DNA from: Halomarina pelagica
GTDB lineage: Archaea > Halobacteriota > Halobacteria > Halobacteriales > Haloarculaceae
Assembly: GCF_024228315.1 (NCBI RefSeq)
Contig: NZ_CP100457.1
Location: 1-64,000, forward strand
Length of the DNA stretch: 64,000 bases
Direction of reading: 5' to 3'
The translations under genes were made by a program, and so were the position numbers. Positions 33,722 through 41,896 of the stretch are shown piece by piece. Positions within the stretch are counted from its first letter, which is position 1. Every line of letters begins with the position of its first letter. The notes beneath the pieces are model-generated. The model did not search any database. It was not told where the DNA came from and saw only the letters and a list, made by a program, of their open reading frames with translations.

Positions 33722-34297
33722 ATGGAGCGCCGACAGCTGCTCAAGACAGCCGGGATTCTCGCAACAGGTGGCATAACCAGTCTCGCAGGCTGTAGTAGCT
33801 CAGGGAATGGTGATGAGGGTGGCGGTGAGCCGACCACGACAGAGACACAGGAGACCGGTGGTTCGGGCGGCTCCAAGGTAGGTTCGAATACGGTTATGAT
33901 GGTTACCGAGGGCAGCGAGTATTATTTCGACCCGATCGGCCTGTTCGTCGAATCCGGAGACACGGTCACGTTCGAGATCAAGAGCGGGAGCCACTCGGCG
34001 ACCGCCTACAAGAAAGGGAACGGTCCAGCGTCGGTCACTCGGATTCCAGAGGGTGCGGACGCGTTCAACAGCGAGATTCTAAGCGAACAGGGGGCGACGT
34101 ACGAGCACACGTTTGAAACCACAGGTACATACGATTACTTCTGTATTCCACACAAGACCCTGGGGATGGTCGGCCGGATCGTCGTCGGCGACCCCGGTGG
34201 CCCTGCCGAAGGGAGTATGCCGCCGGACGGAGACGTTCCCGAGAGTCAGACCATCGTCGACCAAGGGAGCGTCTCGTACAGCGAGTTCTCCGGGTAG
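33722..34297 (+). CDS. Halocyanin/plastocyanin-like lipoprotein
   Basis: A type 1 copper protein anchored by a lipid, 191 residues from ATG at 33722. The N-terminus is a Tat signal with lipobox (ERRQLLKTAG... SLAGCSS). A Ser/Glu/Thr/Gly-rich linker follows, then one cupredoxin domain. Copper ligands are His in KSGSHSATA and Cys, His, Met in YFCIPHKTLGM. The C-terminal 30 residues are acidic and polar. It is divergent from cydA, 188 bases away. It likely carries electrons at the outer face of the membrane, for example to the heme-copper oxidase or to the NO reductase whose remnant follows. Confidence 0.88.
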   Translation: MERRQLLKTAGILATGGITSLAGCSSSGNGDEGGGEPTTTETQETGGSGGSKVGSNTVMMVTEGSEYYFDPIGLFVESGDTVTFEIKSGSHSATAYKKGNGPASVTRIPEGADAFNSEILSEQGATYEHTFETTGTYDYFCIPHKTLGMVGRIVVGDPGGPAEGSMPPDGDVPESQTIVDQGSVSYSEFSG

Positions 34298-34400
34298 ATG
34301 AGGTAGTCGCGAGCGCAGTTACCGGCACACGCCTCACCCCGAAGCCGATGGCCGAAATTGGCCGTACCACTGACACAATCCATGAGCCGCTACACTGGCC

Positions 34401-35177
34401 ATGACCACCGGAGAACCTTCTTGGCCGACGCATCTAGATGCTGCCCTCGAAAGCGTTCGGCGAGAGCGACGCGAGGTTGAACGCGAGTGCCAGGCCTTCC
34501 GGCGGTTTCGCAAGCGTACCCAGCGTCTCGAAACAACCACGCCACAGATCGAACAGCCATCTGGTGGGGTGTATCAGCGGTTCTCATCTGCGCAGCAGTC
34601 TGTCCGTGACGTGACCGAGCCTTGTTATCGGGAGACCGTCATGGCAGTCGATCACTACGACGATGTTTACGATGATTCGTTTGAGGCGAGCATCAGTGCC
34701 GAATTTGGGGCCGATGTTCTGCTCTTGATTTCGGAAGCGACATCGTTTTCATCATTTATCAAACACCGACTTCTTGATGCCGCTCAGCGGTGTATCGATA
34801 GCCGTCAGATCTTTTTGGAAACCCTCGAGAACGAATTTGCGACGCTCACGGATGCGCAGTCCACAACCCAGACGATCCGAGACACGGTTGTCGATATCGA
34901 CGACGAAGACTTACAGGGCCTTTCGGCCACCCAATTGACCAGCCGCCACGAAACACTTCAATCGCTGACCCGGGACTGTGAGGAGTGGCTTCAACGACGA
35001 CAGGAGCAGCTCCATGTCCGCCGATCTGAGCGGTCGTCAGGTGACCATGACTACACGACTCTCTGCTCGTACCTATACGAACCTTTGGACGTTGACCATC
35101 CAGTATTAGCTACCTTTGTCGAAGTGATAGAAATCCTCCGTCGGCACGAGGAACACATCCTTCGCCTGTTGGGTTAG
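34401..35177 (+). CDS. Haloarchaeal helical coiled-coil protein, unknown function
   Basis: 258 residues, almost entirely helical, with acidic and basic heptad-like stretches (LESVRRERREVERECQAF; RDCEEWLQRRQEQLHVRRSE), no membrane segment and no signal peptide. It resembles a widespread haloarchaeal family of uncharacterised proteins that begin with a PTHLDAALESVxxER-like helix. No catalytic motif is visible. It converges with the NO reductase remnant, 12 bases apart. Confidence 0.65.
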   Translation: MTTGEPSWPTHLDAALESVRRERREVERECQAFRRFRKRTQRLETTTPQIEQPSGGVYQRFSSAQQSVRDVTEPCYRETVMAVDHYDDVYDDSFEASISAEFGADVLLLISEATSFSSFIKHRLLDAAQRCIDSRQIFLETLENEFATLTDAQSTTQTIRDTVVDIDDEDLQGLSATQLTSRHETLQSLTRDCEEWLQRRQEQLHVRRSERSSGDHDYTTLCSYLYEPLDVDHPVLATFVEVIEILRRHEEHILRLLG

Positions 35178-35188
35178 TCATCGTCTTC

Positions 35189-35530
35189 TCAGAAGACGCG
35201 TTCCGAGATGCTCCGTGATGCGGGCGCCTCATCAGGTGTCATGACGGAGCGGAGCGCGAACCGCTTCTGGACCACATCGTATGCGAACACGAGCGTCCCA
35301 AGAATGAGGAGCGTGTCGCCAGGGAACCGCGCCCAGAACAGGAGTTGGACGAGTTCGCGATTGTAGAACGCGAGGCTCCGGGCGGCGTCATATCCCTGAG
35401 TGAAGGCGACCTCGAGTTGGAGGAAGCCGACCGGGAGAACGGAGACGAATACCATCACCGCCAAGCCAGCGTTCCAGAGCCAGAACGCCCCGGAGCCGTC
35501 GCTCGACCTACTGGCCACGACGGTCACCAC
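35189..35530 (-). pseudogene. C-terminal remnant of quinol-type nitric oxide reductase (NorB)
   Basis: 113 residues matching only the last two helices of a qNOR-type subunit: FWLWNAGLAVMVFVSV, PVGFLQLEVAFTQGYDAAR, LVQLLFWARFPGDTLLILG, then a basic tail. The rest of the roughly 750-residue enzyme is missing; the upstream side is occupied by an IS6 element beginning at 35642. All heme and iron ligand helices are absent, so it cannot act as a reductase. This is truncation by deletion near the IS. Confidence 0.72.
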
Positions 35531-35641
35531 GAAATCGTGAGACTACGCCCTATCAATAATATGCTACGCAAGTGTATCTATAAAAAGAACAGAAAGAGGG
35601 CCACGCGATCCAACGTTTCAATCGAGCAAAAGATTCGATGC

Positions 35642-36392
35642 GTGGGCACTGTCTAGTTCTGCACCACCTCAATCAGCGTCTTTCCATCGAGAGCTTGGTG
35701 CGGTTTCTGACGGTTATAGTAGTGCATAAATCGTTCAAGCCACTCGCGGACACTCGATCGACTGCCCACCCACGAGGTATGGAAGCGGTCGATCCGCATT
35801 TTGAGCGTGTGAAACCATTTCTCAATGGGGTTTCGGTCGGTATAGTCGAACCGACCGCTCAATCCTAATCGAGAAAGGGCAGTCCGATAGCCGAACTGAT
35901 CGACGAGGAACGTAGCATCCGAGAGATCGTGTTTCTCGCGGAGACCATGCAGAAACGCCGCCGCCGGATCAGTGCCATGTCGTCCGAACAACGCGACACC
36001 AAGAATCAGATTGGTGTCGAGGTCTATTGCAGCGCACAACCAAGACCATTCGCTGTTGATCGTGACAGCGGTCTCGTCGACGGCGACCCGCTTCGGCTGC
36101 GCCTCAGGCGGGTCGTGGCGGCTGTCAGCCAGCGGATCCATCCAGTTCCAAACCGCGCCGTGAGAGCGTTCAACGCCCAGTTCAGCGAAAACCGTTGTTG
36201 TTTCTCTGAGCGAACAACCGGCTTGGTGGAGGCGGACAGCGAACGCCCTGACGGGCGTCGCCGTCCCCTCACGCTCCCAACATTCAAGATTCGCCGTCTC
36301 CAACGTCTCTCTGAGCAGTTCTTGGTTGAGCATAGACACCGAAACCAACGAACTGCTCGCTTTTCAAGCTGGCTTAACTAGACAGTGCCCAC
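35642..36392 (-). mobile_element. IS6-family insertion sequence, apparently intact
   Basis: 751 bases with perfect 17-bp terminal inverted repeats, GTGGGCACTGTCTAGTT at 35642-35658 and its complement at 36376-36392, enclosing one intact transposase gene. I see no 8-bp target duplication, consistent with replicon fusion or adjacent deletion, which IS6 elements often cause. It directly abuts a second, partial copy of a related element. Confidence 0.85.
35653..36333 (-). CDS. IS6-family DDE transposase
   Basis: 226 residues from ATG at 36333. An N-terminal helix-turn-helix region (TPVRAFAVRLHQAGCSLRET) comes before the catalytic domain. The catalytic acids are Asp in KRVAVDETAV, Asp in ATFLVDQFGY and Glu in DRNPIEKWFHTLK. 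The C-terminal part has the typical FMHYYNRQKPHQAL. Length and motifs are complete, so it may be active. The stop codon lies in the terminal inverted repeat. Confidence 0.88.
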   Translation of the reverse strand: MLNQELLRETLETANLECWEREGTATPVRAFAVRLHQAGCSLRETTTVFAELGVERSHGAVWNWMDPLADSRHDPPEAQPKRVAVDETAVTINSEWSWLCAAIDLDTNLILGVALFGRHGTDPAAAFLHGLREKHDLSDATFLVDQFGYRTALSRLGLSGRFDYTDRNPIEKWFHTLKMRIDRFHTSWVGSRSSVREWLERFMHYYNRQKPHQALDGKTLIEVVQN

Positions 36393-36551
36393 TCAAAATG
36401 TGTGTCGACCGCTTCCATAATTCGTGGGTGGGCAGTCGGTCAAGCGTACGCGAATGGATTGAATAGTACGTACATTACTATAACCAGCAGAGACCGCACC
36501 AATCGCTCGATGGACGAACGCCAACCGACGAGGTGCTAAACTAGACAGTGC
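36393..36551 (+). mobile_element. Tail fragment of a related IS6 element, opposite orientation
   Basis: The plus strand reads VDRFHNSWVGSRSSVREWIE, an in-frame TAG, then YVHYYNQQRPHQSLDG and a stop within AAACTAGACAGTGCC, the usual IS6 inverted repeat end (36537-36551). It is the last ~48 codons of a diverged transposase, pointing away from the complete copy. The two copies meet head to head after loss of one 5' part, a footprint of adjacent transposition and deletion. Confidence 0.75.
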
Positions 36552-36553
36552 CT

Positions 36554-37387
36554 TCATGGCTGACGTTCAGGTTCGACGAGGTTCGATCCAGCTGCATCTT
36601 CGATCAACTGTCTTGTTCGCTATTCGTTTCTGAGTGGATTGACCGTCGTGCCATCGATGAGGAGCGTGGGTGTGGCGTCGACACCGGCATCGCTCGCAGC
36701 CCTGTCAGTCGCCCGAAGCGCGTCGTCGTACTGGTTTTCTTGGATTGCCGTGCGGATCGACGCTGTCTCGGAGATACCTGCGGCCTGAGCAAACTCGACC
36801 AGTCTCTCGGCGGTCGCCCACAGGTCGCTCTCGGGTGGCTGATTCTGGAACACGTATTCGTGGAACGCCCAGTACGAGGCTGGGTCGGTGTTCCAGACGG
36901 CTAATCCGGCCTGACTGGCTGCGGGTGCATCGGGGCCTAAAAACGGGTCGCCATCAATATACGCGAGATTGCGGAACTCGAGCGCGATTGTTCCAGGTTC
37001 CACGTAGTCTGTCACGAGTTATGAGAGCATCCCCGTACTGAACTGGGCGCAGTACGGGCACTTCCAGCTCCCGAAGTACGTGACCGTGGCATCGACATCA
37101 GCGGATCCCATCGTCGCATACCGGAATTCGCCCGGCGTTTCAGAAATTGGAGCAGTCGTGACGGCACCCGCATCACCTCCAGCATTCGTGCCGCCATCCG
37201 GTTCAGTACCCGTATTGTTAGAGAGAGCGGTGGCGCCGATCACGAGACCGGCAGTGGCGGTACCACCACCGGCGAGGAGAAGTTGTCGGCGGGTCAGTCC
37301 TCCGACAGCAGCTCCGAAACCTCCCTCGGAGAACCGTTCTGAGAACGTAGGCGAATCGACGGCTGTATCAGCCCGTTTGTAGTCCAC
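36554..37387 (-). pseudogene. DsbA-like thiol oxidoreductase, interrupted by two in-frame stops
   Basis: A single frame from a GTG at 37387 to TGA at 36554-36556. A Tat signal (LTRRQLLLAGGG) precedes a Gly/Asn-rich linker and a thioredoxin-fold domain with active site WKCPYCAQF. It then meets TAA at 37019-37021 (GMLS-stop-LVTDYV). The frame continues with IALEFRNLAYIDGD... and the cis-Pro loop DATPTLLIDGT, meets TAG at 36620-36622, and ends RTRQLIEDAAGSN. Two nonsense codons with no frameshift mean recent inactivation of a protein that would have formed disulfides outside the cell. The gene overlaps the end of the zinc-finger gene (37368), and the IS6 fragment ends two bases past its stop. 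Confidence 0.8.
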
Positions 37388-37559
37388 ACGTGAGAGGTCC
37401 GTCGGGATGCGCGGTGAGCCAGTGCGTGTAGAGCGCTTGGTCGTCCTCACATTCCTCGCCACAGTAGTGGCACGCTCCGTGTACATCCCACGTATGATCG
37501 CGAACGGAGCCCGCGGCACTGAACTCCTCCTCACAGACCGGACCGGTATTTGGCACCAT
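37368..37559 (-). CDS. Small C2H2-type zinc-finger protein
   Basis: 63 residues with two finger-like units: VCEEEFSAAGSVRDHTWDVHG (only one Cys before the His pair) and CHYCGEECEDDQALYTHWLTAH (a proper Cys-x2-Cys...His-x4-His). The last 20 bases overlap the start of the DsbA-like gene in another frame, so translation is coupled. In haloarchaea such mini zinc fingers often accompany redox or cox genes, as I recall. The function is unknown. Confidence 0.65.
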   Translation of the reverse strand: MVPNTGPVCEEEFSAAGSVRDHTWDVHGACHYCGEECEDDQALYTHWLTAHPDGPLTCGLQTG

Positions 37560-37665
37560 TCTTAGATTCCGTCTTGGATAGTGGCTCTCTTAGGTTCATC
37601 AATTGAAACGTCTTCGGAGTCGTCCGGTGACTTCTAGCCACCATGGTCATCTTGCGCACCCGAGT

Positions 37666-38208
37666 TCATGGTACTTGCCCGTACCGCATTCTTTCTCGGC
37701 CTGAAAGCCAGCCGGTGAGGAATGTGGTTAGCAGGCAGAGCAGAATGAGCGTCGCGACGCCGAGGTGCGTGGTCACGATGAATGGTTGGAGGTTTTCCGT
37801 CACCGTTAGTCCGCCGAGGAGTACCTGTATCGGAAGGAGAAGTAGCGCTCCCGTCCCTGACCACGTGACGAGACGATTGTTGGGAAACGCAAGCCACGCT
37901 CCAATCGTCGTCCCCAAGATGAGGAAGCCGGCTGTCATCGCCAGTCCACGGTGTGCCCACTCCGCGAAGATCTGGAGTGCGGAATACGAAGAATTGGCAA
38001 TGATCTCGGGATGGAGAAAGGGAACCCATGTTCCGTAGCACGTCGGCCAGTCTGGGCAGGATAATCCCGCGCCGATTGCACTCGTGTATGCGCCGAGGAG
38101 CATCACAGCATAGGTTACGACGAGTGTGGCCCCCGTTAGATGCACATAGGAGACCGGGAACTCCCGAAAGCCGTATCGAACTCGCGTGATGATCGATGAC
38201 ACCTGCAT
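37666..38208 (-). CDS. ctaA: Compact heme A synthase (CtaA/Cox15)
   Basis: Converts heme O to heme A for cytochrome oxidase. It has 180 residues and four to five helices, about half of bacterial CtaA, which matches the compact archaeal form described in Aeropyrum. Visible are GAYTSAIGAGLSCPDWPTCYG, with the Cys pair of the extracytoplasmic loop, and the two heme-binding His in FAEWAHRGLAM and VTTHLGVATL. It would act on the oxidase encoded at 14049. It begins 173 bases from the divergent TFB gene. No heme O synthase (CtaB) is adjacent. Confidence 0.88.
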   Translation of the reverse strand: MQVSSIITRVRYGFREFPVSYVHLTGATLVVTYAVMLLGAYTSAIGAGLSCPDWPTCYGTWVPFLHPEIIANSSYSALQIFAEWAHRGLAMTAGFLILGTTIGAWLAFPNNRLVTWSGTGALLLLPIQVLLGGLTVTENLQPFIVTTHLGVATLILLCLLTTFLTGWLSGRERMRYGQVP

Positions 38209-38381
38209 AGTATCTCGAAGTAAGCCGTGCGTTGTTGCCGTGTTCTCTTCCTTCGTCCGTATTCGATAAACCGTATCGGCGGATTCCTAATTGTTGGGAA
38301 TCCGCCCCGTACTCTTCTGGCGTCTGCACGTACCTTTGCTAGAGAGACCCATTCGAGGCCAACGATGCAGGTCCTGAATCC

Positions 38382-39353
38382 ATGACCAACACGAAACTAA
38401 CCCTCGATAACGGCCGCAAAGATGAACGACAATCGACCGCCGAGTCCCAGCAGCGATCATCCTGTCCGGAGTGTGGCGGCAAGGTCGTCCACGACGAGGA
38501 ACACGGTGAACAAACCTGTGAAGAGTGTGGCCTCGTGCTCGACGACGCGTCTATTGACCGGGGACCGGAGTGGCGGGCGTTCTATAGCGACGAAGAAGAC
38601 GAGAAGAGCCGCGTCGGGGCGCCGACGACACAGCTCATGCACGACAAGGGGCTCAGTACGACGATCAGCTGGCAGGATAAAGACGCCTACGGCCAGTCGG
38701 TATCCAATCGCAAGCGAGCCCGCCTGCAGCGTCTTCGTACGTGGGACGAACGGTTCCGGACGAAAGACGCCCACGAGCGGAATCTCAAGCAAGCACTCGG
38801 CGAAATCAGTCGGATGGCATCTGCCCTCGACGTCCCAGACCCAGTTCGGGAGACAGCAGGGGCGATCTATCGGCGGGCAGTCAAGGACGATCTCCTTCCC
38901 GGTCGGTCGATCGAAGGTATGGCGACGGCGTCGCTGTACGCTGCAGCCCGACAGCACGGGACGCCACGGCCGCTCTCGGAGTTCGCCGAAGTCAGTCGCG
39001 TGGAAAAGATCCGTATCCAGCGGGCCTATCGATATGCATCCCGGGAACTCGGATTAGAAATCGAACCTGCCGATCCACTAGAGTATGTTCCGCAGTTCGC
39101 GTCAGCACTGGACGTGAGTGACGAGGCGACACGCCAAGCACGAGACTTGCTTACGACGGCAATGGAAGCGGGTGCCCATAGTGGGAAGAGTCCTGCAGGC
39201 CTTGCTGCGGCCGCGATCTACGCCGCGACGCACCTCACGAATGAGCAGTTGACACAGGAAACAGTCAGCAAAGCGGCCCACGTGAGCAAGGTGACGATTC
39301 GGAATCGCTACCAAGAACTGCTCGACGTCTACGCCGAGGAGGGCTATGCGTGA
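38382..39353 (+). CDS. tfb: Transcription initiation factor TFB
   Basis: An archaeal TFIIB homologue that bridges TBP-bound promoter and RNA polymerase, 323 residues. The N-terminal zinc ribbon is intact (CPECGG... CEECGLV). The B-reader/linker region follows (DRGPEWRAFYSDEE, SRVGAP), then two cyclin-fold repeats (about 125-215 and 220-315) with a helix-turn-helix in each (GMATASLYAAARQHG; KAAHVSKVTIRNRYQEL). Haloarchaea use multiple TFBs for stress and metal responses, so this accessory copy could direct genes of this island. The stop overlaps the next gene's start (TGATG), so they are coupled. Confidence 0.95.
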   Translation: MTNTKLTLDNGRKDERQSTAESQQRSSCPECGGKVVHDEEHGEQTCEECGLVLDDASIDRGPEWRAFYSDEEDEKSRVGAPTTQLMHDKGLSTTISWQDKDAYGQSVSNRKRARLQRLRTWDERFRTKDAHERNLKQALGEISRMASALDVPDPVRETAGAIYRRAVKDDLLPGRSIEGMATASLYAAARQHGTPRPLSEFAEVSRVEKIRIQRAYRYASRELGLEIEPADPLEYVPQFASALDVSDEATRQARDLLTTAMEAGAHSGKSPAGLAAAAIYAATHLTNEQLTQETVSKAAHVSKVTIRNRYQELLDVYAEEGYA

Positions 39354-39643
39354 TGAGCGATCCAGCGCAGCGACGCCGAGAGAAATCAACTGCGAACATG
39401 CGAGCAGAAGAAATAATGAGTGAACTCAACCGCGAAACCGACCGAGAGATTCTCGACATTCTCGTCACGAACGCACCGCTCCGTGTGATGGATATCGCCA
39501 AAATTGCGGATCGCCATCCGATCACGGTCGATCAGACCTGCGCTCGGCTACATGAGCAAGGACACATCTCTCCACTCGGACGAGGGCTCTATGATGTTAC
39601 TGACGACGGAATACGACACCTTGAGAATATTGATGGCACATGA
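39353..39643 (+). CDS. Winged-helix regulator coupled to TFB
   Basis: 96 residues. A winged helix runs from about residue 28: ETDREILDILVTNAPLRVMD, then IADRHPITVDQTCARLHEQG as the recognition helix, and a wing ending GLYDVTDDGIRHL. No ligand domain. Its ATG overlaps the TFB stop. Coupling suggests that it modulates the same promoters. Similar proteins in haloarchaea are annotated only as DNA-binding. Confidence 0.7.
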   Translation: MSDPAQRRREKSTANMRAEEIMSELNRETDREILDILVTNAPLRVMDIAKIADRHPITVDQTCARLHEQGHISPLGRGLYDVTDDGIRHLENIDGT

Positions 39644-39737
39644 GTTCGCGAGGAATTTCTCACTTCCGCTGAAATCTCACGTAGTCAGATGAGTCTGAAT
39701 CGGATTGTATATCCCGCGTATCTCCCAAACTCAGATA

Positions 39738-40115
39738 ATGGTGAGCGATCCAGCGTCATCTCGGGACTCTCCCTCGTTGCAAGACGTCCTCGATGCGTTG
39801 GATGACGCCGACTGTCGGGCCATCCTCCGAGAAACAGCTGAACCTATGACCGCAAACGAACTCATCGACGCCTGTGACATCCCCAAATCGACGTTGTACC
39901 GAAAACTGGAGCTCCTCAGTGAGGCCTCGCTCGTCCGTGAACAGGACATAATCAACCCTGGTGGAGGCCGAACCACGAAATACAAACGCGACTTCGATGA
40001 CGTAACGATCTCAATGGACGACGAGGATAACTTCTCGGTGACGGTCGAACGACCACCACGGAAAGCTGACGAACGCCTCGCCGACATCTGGTCGAAGATG
40101 GGAGACGAACTATGA
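39738..40115 (+). CDS. Winged-helix transcriptional regulator (ArsR-like)
   Basis: 125 residues from ATG at 39738. The helix-turn-helix is AILRETAEPMTANELIDACD, then IPKSTLYRKLELLSEASLV as recognition helix, with the wing near GGRTTKYKRDFDDVTI. The acidic C-terminal half binds no obvious ligand. It overlaps the next membrane gene by four bases (ATGA), forming a two-gene regulator/membrane-protein unit that recurs in haloarchaea as far as I recall. Confidence 0.72.
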   Translation: MVSDPASSRDSPSLQDVLDALDDADCRAILRETAEPMTANELIDACDIPKSTLYRKLELLSEASLVREQDIINPGGGRTTKYKRDFDDVTISMDDEDNFSVTVERPPRKADERLADIWSKMGDEL

Positions 40116-40393
40116 CGTGGACCGGCACTGCAATCGTCGTCGTGAAGACGGTGATACTGCTGCTGGGGAGCGGTATCACGTTTATCGCCTACAAAGCTTA
40201 TCGGCGGACTGGGGCCGCTTCACTCCGCGCTCTCGGTGTCGGATTCGGAATTATCACGTTCGGGGCGCTACTGGCAGGTATTGCGAATCAAATTCTCTCC
40301 GTCTCTCTCGAGATGGGTGTCTTGATCAATAGCATTCTCGTCGCGATCGGACTCGCGATCATCCTGTATTCACTCTATCTCGAACGCGAGTGA
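40112..40393 (+). CDS. Three-helix membrane protein paired with the HTH regulator
   Basis: 93 residues with three transmembrane helices and few polar loops (ITFIAYKAYRRTG; ends ILYSLYLERE). The start overlaps the upstream regulator stop. It may anchor or sense for that regulator; no catalytic residues are visible. Confidence 0.65.
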   Translation: MTWTGTAIVVVKTVILLLGSGITFIAYKAYRRTGAASLRALGVGFGIITFGALLAGIANQILSVSLEMGVLINSILVAIGLAIILYSLYLERE

Positions 40394-40478
40394 AGCACCG
40401 AATCGGGCCGTCGCTCAGTATTCCCGACTCGGACCCAAGTAACAAACAGATTTACCCGAGGCGAACGAATTCGGTAAT

Positions 40479-40747
40479 ATGACCGACGCAGGTACGTCCT
40501 ATCCGGTCGATACGAAGGCGTTGGGAATGGCTGTCGGGACGTTCTAGTCGGCAGCCGTCGTATTCATCGGCATTCGTTCGTATTTCAGTTGGGGAGAACG
40601 ATGGGAGCGACTGTTCGAGGACTTGTATCCCGGGTACAATACCGGACTGTAGGTCTCGCTACCAGAGCAGTCTGGGCCTTCTGTGACGGATTTGTCGATG
40701 CGTACGTCATCGAAACGCTGTACAACCGATTCGCTACCGAACCGTAG
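40479..40747 (+). pseudogene. Small holin-like haloarchaeal membrane protein, broken
   Basis: The frame from ATG at 40479 reads YPVDTKALGMAVGTF, an in-frame TAG at 40545-40547, then SAAVVFIGIRSYFSWGERW... LYPGY. After a frame change near 40648 it reads ATRAVWAFCDGFVDAYVIET and LYNRFATEP, then stop. The joined sequence matches the short two-helix proteins annotated in haloarchaea as bacteriophage holins (DTKAL..., LYPGY, ALWGFVDGF, LYNRF pattern). Two lesions, inactive. Confidence 0.62.
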
Positions 40748-40916
40748 TTCGGGCGCTCTCTACGAGGACACGTAGCCGACTCCAAGTCGTTTCGGCAAGC
40801 AACGAGTACAGTTCTTCGTGCCCTCGTTTCGTCCCGCGGCCAACACGAATGGCGACCACATCGTCCTGAGTTTCGTCGAGTACATCGTACAATTCCGGGG
40901 CAGGTGCTCTAGTCAT
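40734..40916 (-). pseudogene. Truncated SpoIIAA/STAS-like protein
   Basis: 60 residues beginning ELYDVLDETQDDVVAIRVG and GHEELYSLLAETT, the start of a SpoIIAA-like domain (a cytosolic fold of about 120 residues). The second half is replaced by an unrelated basic tail and a stop that overlaps the end of the holin-like pseudogene. It starts four bases after the CDF stop, so it once formed the end of that operon. Confidence 0.5.
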
Positions 40917-40919
40917 TGG

Positions 40920-41849
40920 TCAATGCGTGTGCCCCGTTCGATCAGCGTGTGTCGCGTCCGAGGTGAGGGATTCCGTCAGCTCGATCGTCGCATGGTCGAT
41001 GCCTCGCTCTGTCAGGCTGGCATGTACACGGGATCGAATGGCCTCACGCTCCTCGATCGTGGTCGCCAAATCGACGAGACGCACCGTCCCAACGGTAAGC
41101 TGGCTGCACACCTGCCAGACGTGGAGATCGTCGACGCGCTCGACGCCATCGATCCCTGTGAGTTCGTTCCGCAGATCGGTCGGATCGATCGGGCTCCGTT
41201 CGAGGAGAATCGTCGTGCTTTCGCGGAGCACCTTCCCGGCCGACCACAGAATTAGCACTCCGATGAGGACCGCTGCAGCGGGGTCAGCCACGGGAAGATC
41301 CAACACCGCCACGGCTAGTGTCGAAATGATGACTGCAACCGATCCACTGGCGTCACCGAGCAGGTGATAGAACGCACCGCGTTCATTGAGACTCATTTCA
41401 CCGCCCTGGAGGATATAGACCGAGCCGATATTGACGAGCAGGCCGCCAGTCGCAACGACGAGCGTCAGTACCGGATCGATATCGACCGGATTGAGAAACC
41501 GCTGGTATGACTCCCAGAGGATGTACCCGACCATCGGCAAGAGGAGGATGCCGTTAAGGAAGGCGGCGACCGGCTCGAGTCGATGTAGCCCGTAGGACCA
41601 CGCCTCGCCGCCCTCGAAGCGTTCGGCGGTATAGCTTGCGCCGAACGCCATCGCATACGCGAGCATGTCGAACAGCATGTGGAGCGCGTCGCTAATGAGG
41701 GCGACCGACCCGAACAGGAGCCCGCCAGCCAACTCCACGACGAAGCCGACGAAGTTGACGACGGCGACGAGTGCTAATCGTCGCGTACTCCCATCTGAAT
41801 TGGGAGTCGGTTCAGCCTCGGCGCCGTGGTCGTGATCGGAGAGGGACAT
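40920..41849 (-). CDS. CDF-family Zn/Cd exporter, copy 2, site intact
   Basis: Cation diffusion facilitator of 309 residues with six helices and a C-terminal cytosolic domain. Helix 2 has DALHMLFD and helix 5 has FYHLLGDASGS, the two His-x3-Asp sites that form the zinc transport centre. The cytosolic domain keeps DLHVWQVCSQLTVG. The His-rich N-terminus (SDHDHG) and C-terminus (HADRTGHTH) are typical. It is last of the ATPase-RPLD-CDF operon, 47 bases after the RPLD gene. Compared with 19240-20139 this is the functional-looking paralogue. It exports zinc or cadmium using the proton gradient; specificity is inferred. Confidence 0.92.
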   Translation of the reverse strand: MSLSDHDHGAEAEPTPNSDGSTRRLALVAVVNFVGFVVELAGGLLFGSVALISDALHMLFDMLAYAMAFGASYTAERFEGGEAWSYGLHRLEPVAAFLNGILLLPMVGYILWESYQRFLNPVDIDPVLTLVVATGGLLVNIGSVYILQGGEMSLNERGAFYHLLGDASGSVAVIISTLAVAVLDLPVADPAAAVLIGVLILWSAGKVLRESTTILLERSPIDPTDLRNELTGIDGVERVDDLHVWQVCSQLTVGTVRLVDLATTIEEREAIRSRVHASLTERGIDHATIELTESLTSDATHADRTGHTH

Positions 41850-41896
41850 GGTAACTCGAAGAGGGTTTCGGAGAGCAGTCAGTACTGTGGTTTAGT

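Noticed and set aside
36620-37021. Stop-codon readthrough in the DsbA-like gene
   Set aside because: Two different stop codons (TAA, TAG) at unconserved places and no readthrough context; treated as a pseudogene.
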